This document shows, piece by piece, positions 36,441 through 49,585 of a stretch of DNA of 64,000 bases (positions are counted from its first letter, which is position 1; the number at the start of each line of letters is the position of its first letter). The position numbers and the translations under genes are program-made. Source of the DNA: Paralvinella palmiformis. Its lineage: Eukaryota > Annelida > Polychaeta > Terebellida > Alvinellidae. The notes below the pieces were generated by a model. That model made no database searches. It was given only the letters and a program-made list of their open reading frames with translations, and was not told the origin of the DNA. The stretch covers positions 259,001 through 323,000 of the forward strand of contig JAODUP010000422.1 in the NCBI GenBank assembly GCA_025642065.1, read 5' to 3'.

Positions 36441-36516
<76 letters not shown>
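36441..36516. repeat. (CA)n microsatellite
   Basis: About 37 CA units with one AA interruption. Confidence 0.97.
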
Positions 36517-36519
<3 letters not shown>

Positions 36520-37152
36520 TATATATCCATTTCCTGATAAGCAATAACCTGAATGACGTCACACATATAGATTCGACAGTTATAAATATTTTAATATTCT
36601 AAATAAAACAAAATCACCAGTTACTACATGTGTTTTTAGCCTTTAAACTTTATCAGATCAAGGCTACGGTAGATTTCCGTTCTACTTTAACCCAATCTTT
36701 AAAACAAACTGGAATCTTTATAACTGGTAATTTAGTAAATTTCTACTCACTCGCTCGCTCGATTATATGATGATGTGCATATTCAGTAATTTTAAGATTA
36801 ATTAATAGAATTCTGCAATAATTAACTACATTAATATAAACTGCTATTTATATACAAGTTATACAATTAATTAACAATTAATGGACAAATTATTCCATGA
36901 AGTTTACGAAGAGCTATTTATATGCAAAATGGAACTGAGTTAGGTTCACTACAAACACTTTTTCAAGTTTTTCTTACAAATGATGTTTCATACCATATTG
37001 TTCACTATAAACACTGTTTCACATCAAGATGTTCAAGAGATTTTGACTCAGTTCCAATGGATTATTCTTTATACGAGATGTTCAGTCCCGTTAATGTATA
37101 AATTTTCTTCAGAAAGTAGTTTTTGTTTCTTGTTTTGAACGATATATATATG

Positions 37153-37158
37153 TTTCTC

Positions 37159-37207
<49 letters not shown>

Positions 37208-37215
37208 TTGAGAAA
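37153..37215. repeat. Inverted repeat with (TA)n core
   Basis: TTTCTCAACT (37153-37162) and AGTTGAGAAA (37206-37215) are perfect inverse copies around a pure TA array. The whole 63 bp can form a long hairpin or cruciform. Confidence 0.85.
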
Positions 37216-37588
37216 TCACAGATTGGATAGCATTTCAATTGAAAGTGTATAGATCTTTAAAAAAATTATTTAAAACCATGACTAATATTTTTAATGCTTG
37301 CTTTGGAAATGTAATTATCAAAAATACGTTAAGTTTCCAGAATGTATAAAACTTACTAAGGATATTACTTTTGTTATCACATCTATTAGATCTATATACA
37401 ACTTAAAATAGATGGAACATATTATTAGTATGATCACTTGCAGTATGAGAGATCTAATATAAACAACATTAAGCTGAATGGCAAAAGATAAACATCAGTT
37501 TTGTTTATCCGATAATGAACCTGTCTAAACCAATAGGATACCATGATAGAGTCACGTGATTAAATAGGTGTAATATGTAAAGATTGAC

Positions 37589-39887
37589 CAGAGAGCTTAA
37601 ATATAGAGAAGCGTTACTCTTGATGCGCCATGTTGAATTTTGAACCAGTGGCGCCTCCAGCGACCGGAGGTATTTCTCAGATAAACAAAATACTATATTT
37701 TACATGATCACATACTCTTTTATTAATAAACACTTTAATTGTGCACACATGATATTGAAGGAAATGAAGCTTTGAAACTGTCAATAAATAATTAAATGAT
37801 TTCACAGTCACTTAATTAATTCATAGCCTACAAATTGCGATCACTTGACAGCTGATCAGAAAATAATTGAACATGGTTTAGGTTATTTCATAACATTGTG
37901 TGTTGAAGGCGTAAGTTTTTTAAATGAAAACAGTTAGGTATATATGAGGTAAATGCATACAAACATACTTTCATCATGTCAGTTTATCATAGTCCATAAA
38001 TTTTTATTTATTTGGATATATACATATAATGATATATACAACTGTTATAACGCAACCATAACACTATTCACCATATATTAATCATGTCCGTTTATCATAT
38101 ATTAACTAAAAACAAAAAGTTCATTTAAAGTATACACCTCAATAACATAGACCATGCAATAAAGACCTGCCCAGTTGAGAACAAAGAATATACATGGAAT
38201 ATTAACAATGTTTGTGTTTGCGTTAACATGTTAGAGATAGAGAAATTAGTACTTTCATACAATAAGCGGCATCAAATCTCTTGTTCCACGGGTTCATCTA
38301 CAGTTAGAATCAGTCATTTGTTATCAAATAGACAGAATAACCCAAATTGCTTCCAGCTATAAACAACCACTACTACAAAAATATGAGATTTAGTCCAGAT
38401 CAGTGAACTGTTTAAAGTTAAACAGAATATACCCAGAGATATAATAGACACATGCATTGACTACTGCAACAGATAACTCAAAATCATCTATCACATACAA
38501 CACCAGTAAATCTGTATCCAAGAGATTGGCCTGTTTACATGATATCTCATCTTCATAAAACTTCAAGAACTGAAACAGAACAATACCTTGTAAAATAATG
38601 ATTTGAACCAAGTGCATACACAATGTCTAAACACATGTTTTCCTTTTTTTCAAGTTGGTTAAAGAATTTGATTTGATATGCATTTAAGTTATGAAGAGAA
38701 GTATACCAATTAAAGCATATGAGCTGAACATTCAAGTACTAATTCAAGTGCTGGTAATCCTTTTTTTGTATTAAGATATGAAATGGGCTGACAAAATTTC
38801 ATGGGTTTGATGCCTTGTTTCTTAATTAATTAATTTTATAATACCAATTTTCACCATTAATATTTATAAATATTAATTACCATCACAGCTGGCCCTGTCT
38901 CCTGTATAGGTCTCCTATCTGTTAATACCTTCCTCTTTGATTTCAGTGGATGCATGCAGTGGATTTGGTATATCAAAAATAGTTGGAATAGCATTCTAGA
39001 TAAGTTGTCTGATTCATGAATTCCGTTTCAGTGAAATTCATATTATACATTCTACAATTAGTATTCAAGTAATTTAAATCTTTCCTCATCATATATCTGA
39101 ACGACAACAATTAATAACCCATCTTTTACTTCTGTCAATAGAAAAAATAACAAAATGAACGTTTCTACCACTAGTTGAGGTATTTAATAATTAATTTCAT
39201 AACATTTAAATTATAAATAGAAGTCCATATATATCAATAAGTACCAATTTCTTACGTTTAAAAATAAATATGGATGCAGGTGATCATGTAAATACTCAGC
39301 TACTTATAATTACTGTATTTAGGGAAAAATTGTCTGATTATAGTGATGTAATTTTAGAAGTCCAATTATATTATTAACAATAATAAAGTAAAATATACCT
39401 CCCGCCCATAACATCTTCAGTGGCTCCATACATGTAACTGTAAGCTTATGTATATCTTACATACCCATTTTGTGATTAATAGGTTGATATTGTTCAATAA
39501 CATTTAATAAGATTTTGTCTGAAACAAATATAGATCTAGATAGATCCTGCTTGGGCCTACTGCTTGGGTCATGTCAAGTAGGGGCGTGTCTACTTCAAAT
39601 TATTATGCTTATTTTTTAAATATCCTTTATTTGAAAAAAGTCAGAACATATCAAATTTGTACACTAGCTTTCATTTCATTTCGGGGATGTCTTTATTTGT
39701 GCATACTTTTTCTGTTACTGCAGCCGAAAGCGGCGCAGAATGAACCAGTGCCATTAGGCGCCACGTTAAAGAAGGGAGCTGTCCTTGACAATCTACCTCC
39801 GGTCGCTAGGGCCCTGGCGCTCCATTAATTCAAAATGGCGTCCCATGTTAAAACGCGAAGTAACACGTCTCGTAAAAATGGTCTTTG
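37589..39887 (-). mobile_element. P/hAT-like DNA transposon, copy 1 (2.3 kb)
   Basis: The left end CAGAGAGCTTAAATATAGAG and the right end, read inversely, CAAAGACCATTTTTACGAGA start imperfect inverted repeats of about 90 bp. Both contain a CGCCAT.TTGAAT block, then AGCGACCGGAGGTA. GATTGAC on the left (37582-37588) and GATTGAT on the right (39888-39894) look like a 7-8 bp target duplication. A transposase relic on the minus strand (38390-38735) fits. A shorter relative is at 43733-44780. The terminal CA(G/A)AG and about 8-bp duplication suit hAT or P superfamilies. Confidence 0.75.
38390..38735 (-). pseudogene. Probable transposase C-terminal relic
   Basis: Two overlapping minus-strand frames (38553-38735 then 38390-38623) look like one protein broken by a frameshift. 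The end, NACVYYISGYILFNFKQF, resembles the Y-I-A-G-Y-V motif near the C-terminus of P-element/THAP9-type transposases. That resemblance is from memory of the family and not tested. No DDE core is seen, so the element is not self-sufficient. Confidence 0.35.
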
Positions 39888-41080
39888 GATTGATCCCGTC
39901 AACTGAACATATCCCCCCCACACACACACGCGTGGAGAGAGAGAGAGAGAGGGGGGGGGGACCACGCCAATTGTTTTCTCAAAGACGCTGTTAAATCTGT
40001 ACGCGGATAGATCGTAATACAGACGTATCTCTCTATTAACAGAAGACAATGAGATGGGCATGATATTTAAATTTGTGCGTCACTCGGTACAGCTTGTGAC
40101 GACACCAATCACCAACTGTGTCGGTGTTGTTGTTTTCGATGTTGAACGTAATAGTTTTATAACATCTGTTGTAGGGATACAATTAATTACATTAACTGTT
40201 ATTATGGATATCAATTTCTGGAAGCATGATAGAACACCAAACCATCGGTTATACACCTTAAACACGTGACTTTATCACGTGACGTCATTCCTGATGTTGT
40301 TATGAAGAAGCGTCTTAAGTACAAAACGTTTATTGCTTAGAACGAACAGTTATATATAAAACTTATTATAACAATATTCCACTGTCTAAGGCAATGGCTA
40401 TGTTATATATATATATATATATATATACACACGCACACGCAACGCTAGAGATCCACCGATATATATTTACCTGTAATAAGCTCTGTAGTAGTAAGTGGAC
40501 TTGACAAGATTTTCAGATAATGAACTTCTCACAACCTGATAACAGGTGATAATTTATAAACAGTAGGGTATTAATGTATGTAAATATCTGATAACACACG
40601 CATACACACACACACACACACACACGTCCAGTGTTATAGGATATGTAGGATATTGTCTATCGGGTTATAGTAAAAATGAGAAGGAAACAAGCAGAAACTG
40701 ATCCAGATCCAGAAACTCCTAGTGGATCTGACCTTGGCGTGCCTGACATCAGGATACCAAAGGCAAGTGACATAAAATGTAAACAAAATAGCTGTGAAGT
40801 GTATAAAATGTGTACGTTTTGTGATAACAAATATAGCCACATGGAGTACAGCTTACTAGCTGCCTATATACCTAACTCGCATACAACTACGCCATCTGTA
40901 TGCCTAACTCGCGTACAATCCGACTGATTTCAAACCGAACTCGTTAACATCCTAACTAACTATCTTAGATAACATGTATATCTTAGATAATATGATAGAG
41001 GGTATCTATATACCTGATTTGTTTTACATTCTGATTGGTTTACAATCTGACTGTTTTTACACGTGACCGGCTTACAGGAT
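39888..41080. other. Intergenic with short GA, G, TA and CA tracts
   Basis: (GA)n then G run at 39936-39960, (TA)n at 40406-40427 and (CA)n at 40599-40624. Apart from the candidate exon at 40676, nothing coding is evident. Confidence 0.4.
40676..40762 (+). CDS. Candidate first coding exon with a GC splice donor
   Basis: ATG at 40676 opens MRRKQAETDPDPETPSGSDL, then GVPDIRIPK, a hydrophilic, coding-like sequence. CCAAAG|GCAAGT at 40762/40763 is the strict consensus of the rare GC-AG intron class, and leaves phase 0. That matches the phase of the exon starting at 63761, giving IPK then AFRVPLL. The link would need a 23-kb intron and is pure inference. Without splicing, the frame runs on to 40927 through less coding-like sequence. 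Confidence 0.28.
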
Positions 41081-41190
41081 GACTGCCTTTACAACGGATT
41101 TGCTTGCAGTTTGACTGCCTTTACAACGGATTTGCTTGCAGTTTGACTGCCTTTACAACGGATTTGCTTGCAGTTTGACTGCCTTTACAT
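41081..41190. repeat. 32-bp tandem repeat, about 3.4 units
   Basis: The unit GACTGCCTTTACAACGGATT plus TGCTTGCAGTTT is repeated almost perfectly. It sits directly before a short CAA/AAT tract and the LINE tail. Confidence 0.92.
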
Positions 41191-41231
41191 TTGACTGGCT
41201 CAACAACAACGACAACAACAGCAACAACAAC

Positions 41232-42866
41232 AATAATAATAATAATGTATATTTAATAAAGAGCCCTTACTAGCAGGAGCCATTCAAAGGCGCTGTACAA
41301 ATAATATGTAATATAATAATACCCCAAATAATACGTCTGTAAAAACCCTGTAATGGTTTAAAAGATAATAATTATTTATCTGTGAAAGCGACCTTAAATA
41401 GGTGTGTTTTTAGAAGAGAAACCCCATAAGAGATTTAAAAGATACTTATTTCTTATCTGTGAGAGCAACCTTGAAGAGATTTTCAAAAGACGACGCATTT
41501 CTAATATTCTAAAATCTGCCGGCAACCTATTCCACAAAGTGGAGGCTGCAGCACTAAACGCACAATCACCAGATATGACTTGAGCCGAGACACAATAGTA
41601 TCTTACTGGATGACCTGAGTTTTCGGGATGACTTTCTTATGGACACTAGTTCACACAGGTATCCTAGTGTCATGTCATTGATAGATTTATAAGTAACAGG
41701 TAGCCGATGTAGTTTTTAAAGAATTGGGGTGATGTGATCATATTTTCGAGTATTTGTCACTATGCTAGCTGCATTATTCTGAATTCGCCGAAAGCGATTG
41801 ATGTTATAATTATATATGCCACATAACGAGATGTAACAAAGGCATGAACTACAGTTACAAGTGCTTATTGTGTCAAGAATGCTTTTAAACAGTGGATGTT
41901 CTTAAGATGGTAGTAGGCAGCTCGACATACTGATGTAACATGTTCATACATGTTAATACATTGGTGAAAAATAACCCATATATTTTTTACTGACCCATTA
42001 GGGGTAATTGAAGATGCACTCATCTGTAATGCTGGGGGGTTTAGGGATTTAACACAATGTGGTGATGCCAAATATAAAATATTTGTTTTATTATCATTTA
42101 ATCTTAGAAGATTTTGAGTTATCCATAGCCGAATATCGGCAATACAATGTTCTAAATTCTTCAAGGAAGAGGAGAAATTTAACTCATTGTTAGGATCCAG
42201 TGATATATACAGCTGTGTGTCATCAGTATACAAGTGATATTTAACTCCATATCGCTGCGTAATTATCCCAAGAGGACGGGTATACATTGTGAAAACCAGA
42301 GGTCCAAGAACTGAACCCTATAGTACACCAGATAACAAAAACTGAACGTCAGATAAAATACCATGAACAGACACTCTCTGTGAGCGTTGTTCCAGATAGG
42401 ATCAAAAACATTTAAGTAATTTACCTGACATGTCTTTTAACCCAGAGCAAAGTACATTCTGGTCAACTGTATCAAATGCAGCAGACCGGTCCAGAATACA
42501 AAATAATACTGGCTTATCTTGATCAATTGACATCATAATTTAATATTTCACCCGAATCAAGGCTGTTTCAGTGCTGTGACCACTTTTATATGCAGACTGT
42601 AGTGATGGATTAAGGTTATTATTGATTAAATATTTGTTTAGATGGAAAGCAACTGCCTTTCTATAACTTTGTATAAATATGTAAGATTGGAAACAGGTCT
42701 GTAATTGTTTAGAATATTACAGTCCATACTCTAGTTATTTTTATTAATGATTTTAAAAGGACAGCTTACAAAGATCTTGGGAAAACACCGAGAGATAATG
42801 ATTTATTAACTATCTTTGTAATCGGGCTTGTTGGAACATCAAGACAATGTTTCACGAGTACATGTA
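41232..42866 (-). mobile_element. LINE, copy C (longest copy, reverse transcriptase pseudogene)
   Basis: Read on the minus strand from about 42866: TSPITKIVNKSLSLGVFP, NYRPVSNLTYLYKVIER, SAYKSGHSTETALIRV, DRSAAFDTVDQ (motif A), GSVLGPLVFTMYT (motif B region) and YTDDTQLYISL (the Y-x-D-D active site), then the C-terminal part shared with copy B, and a 3' tail with AATAATAAT. Stops interrupt it: TAA inside RVKY, TAG just before GSVLGP (where the family has PQ), and others. The part after about 41870 is also frameshifted. It belongs to the CR1/L2/jockey group. Confidence 0.9.
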
Positions 42867-43013
42867 TTCATGAAGGATCAATTACTTACAGTTAGTATGG
42901 TGTTAGTTTGTATGTTAGACAAAGATGCCATATGAAGTACATGTAGACATCAAGGATCAATTACTTACAGTTAGTATGGTGTTAGTTTATATGTTAAACA
43001 AAGATAACATATC
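42856..43013. repeat. Tandem duplication of about 79 bp
   Basis: Two adjacent copies of AGTACATGTA...TCAATTACTTACAGTTAGTATGG... differing at a few sites, at the 5' edge of LINE copy C. The breakpoint of the LINE falls inside or beside the first copy. Confidence 0.85.
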
Positions 43014-43125
43014 CAAATGTTGCTAACATTCACATTAACGATGATAATTAAATCACAAATATTCTATTGTCACAACATTCGTGTTATCTATAGTAAATAA
43101 AACACATAAATAACCCTTTCACTCA

Positions 43126-43732
43126 ATAGTAGTAATAGTAGTAGTAGTATGGTAATAGTAGTGGTAGTAGTAGTAGTAGTGCAGTAGTAGTAGTAGTTAT
43201 ATGGTAGTTGTAGTAGTGGTAGTGTGGTAGTAGTAGTAGAGATAGAGTACATGTAGTAGTAGTAGTGTGGTAGTAATAGTAGTGGTGGTTTGGTAGTAGT
43301 AGTATGGTAATAATATTAGTAGTAGTAATAGTAGTAGTAGTAGTATGGTAGTAGTAGTGGTAGTAGTAGTAGTAGTAGTATGGTAGTAGTAGTGGTAGTG
43401 TGGTGCTAGTAGTAGTAATAGTATTGTGGCGGTGGTAGTAGTAGTATGGTAATAGTAGTAGTAGTATGGTAGTAGTAATGCAAGTGTATTAGTAGTAGTA
43501 GTGTAGTAGTAGTAATGTAGTAGTAGTATAATAATTAATAATACTAATAGTAGTAATGGTAGTGCGGTAGTGGTCGTAGTAGTAATAGTAGTAGTAATAT
43601 TGTAATAGTAGTGGTAGTGTGGTAGTAGTAGTGCGGTAGTAATAGTGGTAATGCGGTAGTAGTAGTGGTAGTGTAGTAGTAGTAGTGGTGGTAGTAGTAG
43701 TAGTAGTATTAGTAGTGTGGTAGTAGTATTAG
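43126..43732. repeat. Imperfect (TAG)n triplet array, left part
   Basis: About 600 bp of TAG/TAA/TGG triplets. It ends abruptly at GTATTAG, the target site of the transposon at 43733, and resumes after that element at 44781. The element therefore split one array. Confidence 0.9.
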
Positions 43733-44780
43733 CAGAGAGCTTAAATATAGAGAGGCGTTACTCTTGCCGCGCCATGTTGAATTTTGAACCAGTGGCGCCT
43801 CCAGCGACCGGAGGTATTTCTCAGATAAACAAAACTCTCTGGTTGTCCACATGTGATCGTGTACATGTGTGCGATGGTTGAAATGAATTGCCAATACTAG
43901 TACTATATGTTACATGATTACATACTCTTTTATTAATTAATACTTTAATTGTGCACACATGATATCGAAGGAAACGATAAGCTCTGAAACTGTAAATAAA
44001 GAATTAAGTGATTTCACAGCCCAGTCATTTAATTAATTCACAGCCTACAATTTGCGATCACTTGACAGCTGATCAGAAATAATTGAACGTGGTTTAGGTT
44101 ATTTCACAGTTTTGTGTGTAGAAGGCGTTTTTTAATGAAAACAATTAGGTATATATGAGGTAAATGCACAAACATACTTTCATCATGTCAGTTTATCATA
44201 GTCCATAAATTTTTATTTATTTGGATATAGACATATAATGATATAAACAGCTATTATAACGCAACCATAACACAATTCACCATTTATTTATCATGTCCGT
44301 TTATCATACATTAACTAAAACAAATTAAAGTCTACACCTCAATAATATAGACCATGCAATATAAGCTGGCCCAGCTGAGAACAAAGAATATACATGGAAT
44401 ATTAAGAATGTTTATGTTTGCGTTAACATGTTAGAGATATTAGTACTTTCATACAATAAGCGGCATCAAATCTCTTGTGCCACAGGTTCATCTACAGTTA
44501 CGATCAGTCATTTGTTATCAAATGGACAGAATAACCCAAATTGCTTCCAGCTCTAAACAACCACTACTACAAAAATATGAGATTTAGTCCAGATCAGTGA
44601 ACTGTTTAAAGTTAGACAGAATATACTCAGAGATGTAATAGACGCATAGGCGCCATGTTAACCAAGGGAGCCGTCCGTGACAATCTACCTCCGGTCGCTA
44701 GGGCCCTGGAGCTCCATGAATTCAAAATGGCGTCCCATGTTAAAACGCGAAGTAACACGTCTTGTTATAAATAGTCTTTG
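43733..44780 (-). mobile_element. P/hAT-like transposon, copy 2 (internally deleted, 1.05 kb)
   Basis: Begins CAGAGAGCTTAAATATAGAG and ends AAATAGTCTTTG, like copy 1 at 37589. A perfect 7-bp GTATTAG flanks it on both sides (43726-43732 and 44781-44787). Compared with copy 1 it lacks about 1.3 kb (equal to 38452-39754), the part with the transposase relic; the joint lies at CAT, which occurs at both breakpoints. It carries about 60 bp near 43835-43900 absent from copy 1. Confidence 0.85.
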
Positions 44781-45000
44781 GTATTAGTGATAATAGTATT
44801 AGTAATAATATTATTAGTGGTAGTGGTTATAGTAGTAATATGGTAGTAGTAGTGCAGTAGTAGTAGTAAAAGTAAAATTATTATTATTATTATTAGTAGT
44901 AGTAGTATAACTAGTAGTAGTAATTGTAGTATATAGCACCAGCAGCATTAGTAGTAGTATGGCAGCCTAGTAGTAATAGTAATAGTAGTAATATAACAAT
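44781..45000. repeat. Imperfect (TAG)n triplet array, right part
   Basis: Continuation of the array interrupted at 43733, with an ATT-rich patch at 44876-44895. Confidence 0.85.
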
Positions 45001-45281
45001 ATATTTGTTGATAATATAATCGGATTACTACTTATATCCAGGACATAAATAAAGAGTGGAACTTGGATATAACTGACATTTATCTGATAATATTAAATTG
45101 GTTTTGATCATAAAGTGTTAAATAAGATGACTTATAACAGAGATACTACCTGTAATTATTACTATTGTCGATAGATCACGTCTGATAAACGTGTTTTCTT
45201 CTTTTGTTATTTCTTGTTGATAATTAGTTAACACGTCTGCTAATTAAAAATAATATTGGTTCACTGTGTTCTAAGTGACAG

Positions 45282-45282
<1 letters not shown>

Positions 45283-45332
<50 letters not shown>

Positions 45333-45425
45333 GTGTGTGTGTGTGTGTGTGTGTGATATCCATCCTAGAACCTGGAACAGATAATTAAAATAAGAATGCC
45401 CTTTATCAAACCTAAATTATTTATA

Positions 45426-45468
<43 letters not shown>

Positions 45469-45625
45469 GCACACGCACACACACACACGGGACTGGTGAG
45501 ACATTACACATGTCTCAGAATGAAAAGTCGCCATTTTTGATTCAGTCCCCTGAAGAAACGTCTAGAGTTTGAATCCACGGTTCGAGATTCTCTGTGCCTG
45601 TACCTTATTATACACAGCTAAAACA

Positions 45626-45700
<75 letters not shown>

Positions 45701-45760
45701 ACAAACGTGAGCGCGAACACATACACACACCCAGAGAGAGAGAGAGAGAGAGAGAGAGCC
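45283..45760. repeat. Cluster of microsatellites
   Basis: (TC)n 45285-45317, (TA)n 45318-45331, (GT)n 45332-45354, (CA)n 45428-45488, (CA)n 45627-45699 and (GA)n 45734-45758. The unique spacers are too short to hold an exon. Confidence 0.95.
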
Positions 45761-46478
45761 GTATGTCTGCCCGTTAATCATCTCCTGTGGGTGAAAGCAC
45801 AATAACTGATGACGTCAACAAAGTATGAGGTCACGTGCTCTTTGGCAGCCAGTGTTAACGAGTGTTTGGTGTGGTTTTGATCTCCCCAGCCGCCAACTAA
45901 ACACGATTAAGAAATCAAACCAACGACAAGATGCGGTAAACGTAACAGCAATTAACAGCCACCGCACACCATCTACGTACAGACAAGACAGGTATGCAAT
46001 AATTCTCATATAATATTGGGAGAGATTTCTCCTCACAATCAACCCCCCCCCCATATAAGGCCTCGAATGACGTTCTAACATGGCCGTCGTGACAGGGAAA
46101 CCTAAAAGCATTAACTGACATCAAAGTCCGGAGAAGAAGCCAGTCTCTGGAGAATAATCGCATTTTTCTTTGGTCCACGGTGCTTCTGGAACTGGCTTCG
46201 TCTTCTCATTGCTACGTTCGGGAAACTACTTTTCTTCCCATTGTCGTGTCCTTGAGATTATTTGCCTTCAGGAATGCTCTGGATTCGGCCGTGCGATGGG
46301 AGTGGCTAATGTTATCTAGTGTATCCTGGTAACTGTTGTCTTCCAAACGGTTCCTTGTTCTGGATACTTTTTCTCATCTTAAGTATACTAAAAACTTAAT
46401 ATCGGTTCTTTATCCCAAATACCAATTGTCAGTTCTCATTCTGTCCGATTTCATCGTTTAGTATTAGACCACTCTAAG
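45761..46478. other. Non-repetitive island, no gene assigned
   Basis: Base composition is closer to balanced. Open frames of 60-100 codons exist on both strands without family resemblance. GAGAAGAAGCCAGT (46131) and ACTGGCTTCGTCTTCTC (46191) form an imperfect stem. Confidence 0.35.
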
Positions 46479-46616
46479 ACTCACTCACTCACTCACTCAC
46501 TCACTCACTCACTCACTCACTCACTCACTCACTCACTCACTCACTCACTCACTCACTCACTCACTCACTCACTCACTCACTCACTCACTCACTCACTCAC
46601 TCACTCACTCACTCAC
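46479..46616. repeat. (ACTC)n microsatellite, about 34 units
   Basis: Virtually perfect tetranucleotide array. Confidence 0.98.
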
Positions 46617-47427
46617 TTTTTATTTGGGATCTCGCCAGTTCTCTATAAAAACTTTTTTATTCTCTGGATTAGTCCTTCAATCTTTTCTCCAAATGACCTC
46701 CAGGATATGGCTCCCTACTGCTTCAGGCACAACGCTTTCATCAAGCTTATTTACCTTCGAAATCCTGAAGGAATGCCCATAATCCTAGCTGGCTTACGGA
46801 AAGTTCATTTTTCAAGCCGGAATAAACAACTCAGGGCATGAGGTGGCGACTTGTTTCCATCTTCTGTATGACGTTGTCGATGTTTCAAAGTTCTGACGGC
46901 TGCCGGTGGCATGTTGTCATGACGACGAGAGACCTGTTATCAACATTTCGACATTTTTCACATCCAATGTTTTGTCTGATACAAAAGATAGCGCAGCTGA
47001 TAGAGTGTTTGTTAAGAGTTCGAATCGCACCAGTCGCGGCGTATCTCGTTTGTGTGTGTAATTTAAGGACCCAGCATGCGGCGTGCTTCCTTCTGCGTAT
47101 GCTCCAGAGGGTGTTGATGACCCATGAGATTACCGAGGTCGCTCGTACGGGCTTATGTATGAAAAAGACAGACACCGATATATGGTTAAAAAGGATAGAC
47201 GGTTACGACCGCGCGAACATACACGCATTCCTGCACGCACGCGCATACACAATACTACATACACATACGACAATGACTTTCATATTATGTATTCTATCAA
47301 ACATATTATGACAATGACAGCTATCTTGTTTCTTAACCTTTTTTTATATTATGTGTTAATTTATTACTTTTGAAATATGTCCGGGACATTATTTATCAGT
47401 TTCTGTTATATATCAGTTTTGTTGTTG

Positions 47428-47429
<2 letters not shown>
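46617..47429. other. No supported gene
   Basis: A 157-codon open frame covers 46838-47311, but it crosses CACGC/ACACA tracts and lacks any recognisable motif; I regard it as chance. Confidence 0.35.
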
Positions 47430-47526
<97 letters not shown>

Positions 47527-47577
47527 GCCCATTTAGCCTACCTTGTGCAAAAAAGTGGCCGTAAAACATCAACCATC

Positions 47578-47619
<42 letters not shown>

Positions 47620-47625
47620 GACTTA
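47430..47625. repeat. (TA)n and (GA)n arrays around a SINE fragment
   Basis: (TA)n 47430-47489, (GA)n 47490-47522 and (GA)n 47580-47621 with a short interruption. Confidence 0.95.
47524..47580 (+). mobile_element. SINE 3' fragment
   Basis: TTGGCCCATTTAGCCTACCT, then TGTGCAAAAAAGTGGCCGTA and AAACATCAACCATCATC match the 3' end of the SINE at 33129-33318. It lies exactly between two GA arrays, which suggests insertion into one array. Confidence 0.85.
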
Positions 47626-48657
47626 AACCCTGACTATAAGTCGGACATGACCAGACAGAACATACCCACTTTCTTCAATACAGATCAAAGATATCTCGTT
47701 CGTAATTAATTTTATTAGAGATTGTTGACAAAGATTACGTCATCTTTCTTAAAATAGATCATATGTCGATTGTCGTCTTATAAACAAATAATTGATCATT
47801 CAGTTTCTACAAGAACATCATCTTGTTATAATCTGATTATCTTATGGCGAGTTATTGTGATAATTATTGGTTGATAAACTGATTGATTGGTCAATTGATC
47901 GGTTCGATAGCTAGACAGTCGGTCAGTTAGGTAGGCGTAGTGTCAAGTAGGCTGGTAGATAGTTAGACAGGCAGGTAAGCTGGCAGGTTGGTCGACAGGT
48001 AGGTCAAGTAGCGTGTCAGACAGTGAGAAATAGGCCTGAATAGGTTACTGACACATCCAACATTATCACGAATAAGACAATAACTTAGTTTCGTTGATAA
48101 TTGATACAATGCATTTCTATTTGATCCAGGAACAACTGACATTATAAAGACAATAGATATAGTCAGTCTTGATTATTATTGTTGTTATACAAGATATCAT
48201 ACAAAATCCCAGATTAATTAGAGCATCGTTTTACTCAAGGGACTTTGTGTTAACATCTGCACAAATCAAGTTCGTGCGTATTGTCTGAACGTTGTATACC
48301 GTCAGGTCACCACGTCTATAAATTATTGGCACAGTTCTGGCATTCCCTTGATAATCAACTACATGTCTTCTGCGTGGCATCTCGTTTATTGTGTCATTTA
48401 AGCGGTACACCGACCTGAAAGGGACTCGTTTACTTAGACTACGTCATCGTGAACGATTTGTGATCATTCTCGGTGTAACAGAGACAGTTCCTTTATTGTC
48501 ACATAATTATAACGAGTGGGCGAAGTAAAACAAGCTAAATTGTCGTCAGAAAATGTGATTCTGAGATAAACGGCTGGCGAAATTAATGGTTTTAATAATG
48601 TGATATGTTATTTATGAGGAAAATAAATTGTCTGGTGAGAAGAGGGCAATGGAAAGA
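47626..48657. other. No gene seen
   Basis: A weak run of GGTAGG/GTCAG motifs lies at 47900-48010. The remainder is unremarkable AT-rich sequence. Confidence 0.4.
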
Positions 48658-49208
<551 letters not shown>

Positions 49209-49585
49209 GTTCTAGTATCAGTACTCCATCAGTCTAACAACAATCAATATTAACACCCGTTATCTAGAGGTTCTGTTGGTGACATTCAACTGATAATTAA
49301 TTACGAGCTTATTTTATTCGTTCAATTATTAACTGATTACGAGCGTGAGCGACTCAAAGAGAACCTCCTCCGACAAGGAAGAGTCAGTTTTTGGCACTTT
49401 GGCTTTAAATTTAGTCAGCTTTCCTCGGAAAATGTCAAAATTACAAAGGTAAGTCCAGTGTAAATTCAACTCATAATTCTGGGTAAAACTCGACATTTTG
49501 CTCGAAGCTAATCGTTTTTCTTGTTAATAAATGTCTTCTTTTTTTGGTTTAAAGAGCACTCCTGATAGAGATAATATTAATAATG
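49209..49585. other. No gene seen
   Basis: Short unique spacer between repeat arrays. Confidence 0.4.

Noticed and set aside
46838..47311. 157-codon open frame
   Set aside because: Crosses simple repeats at its end, has no recognisable motif and no splice structure; the opposite strand is also open over much of it.
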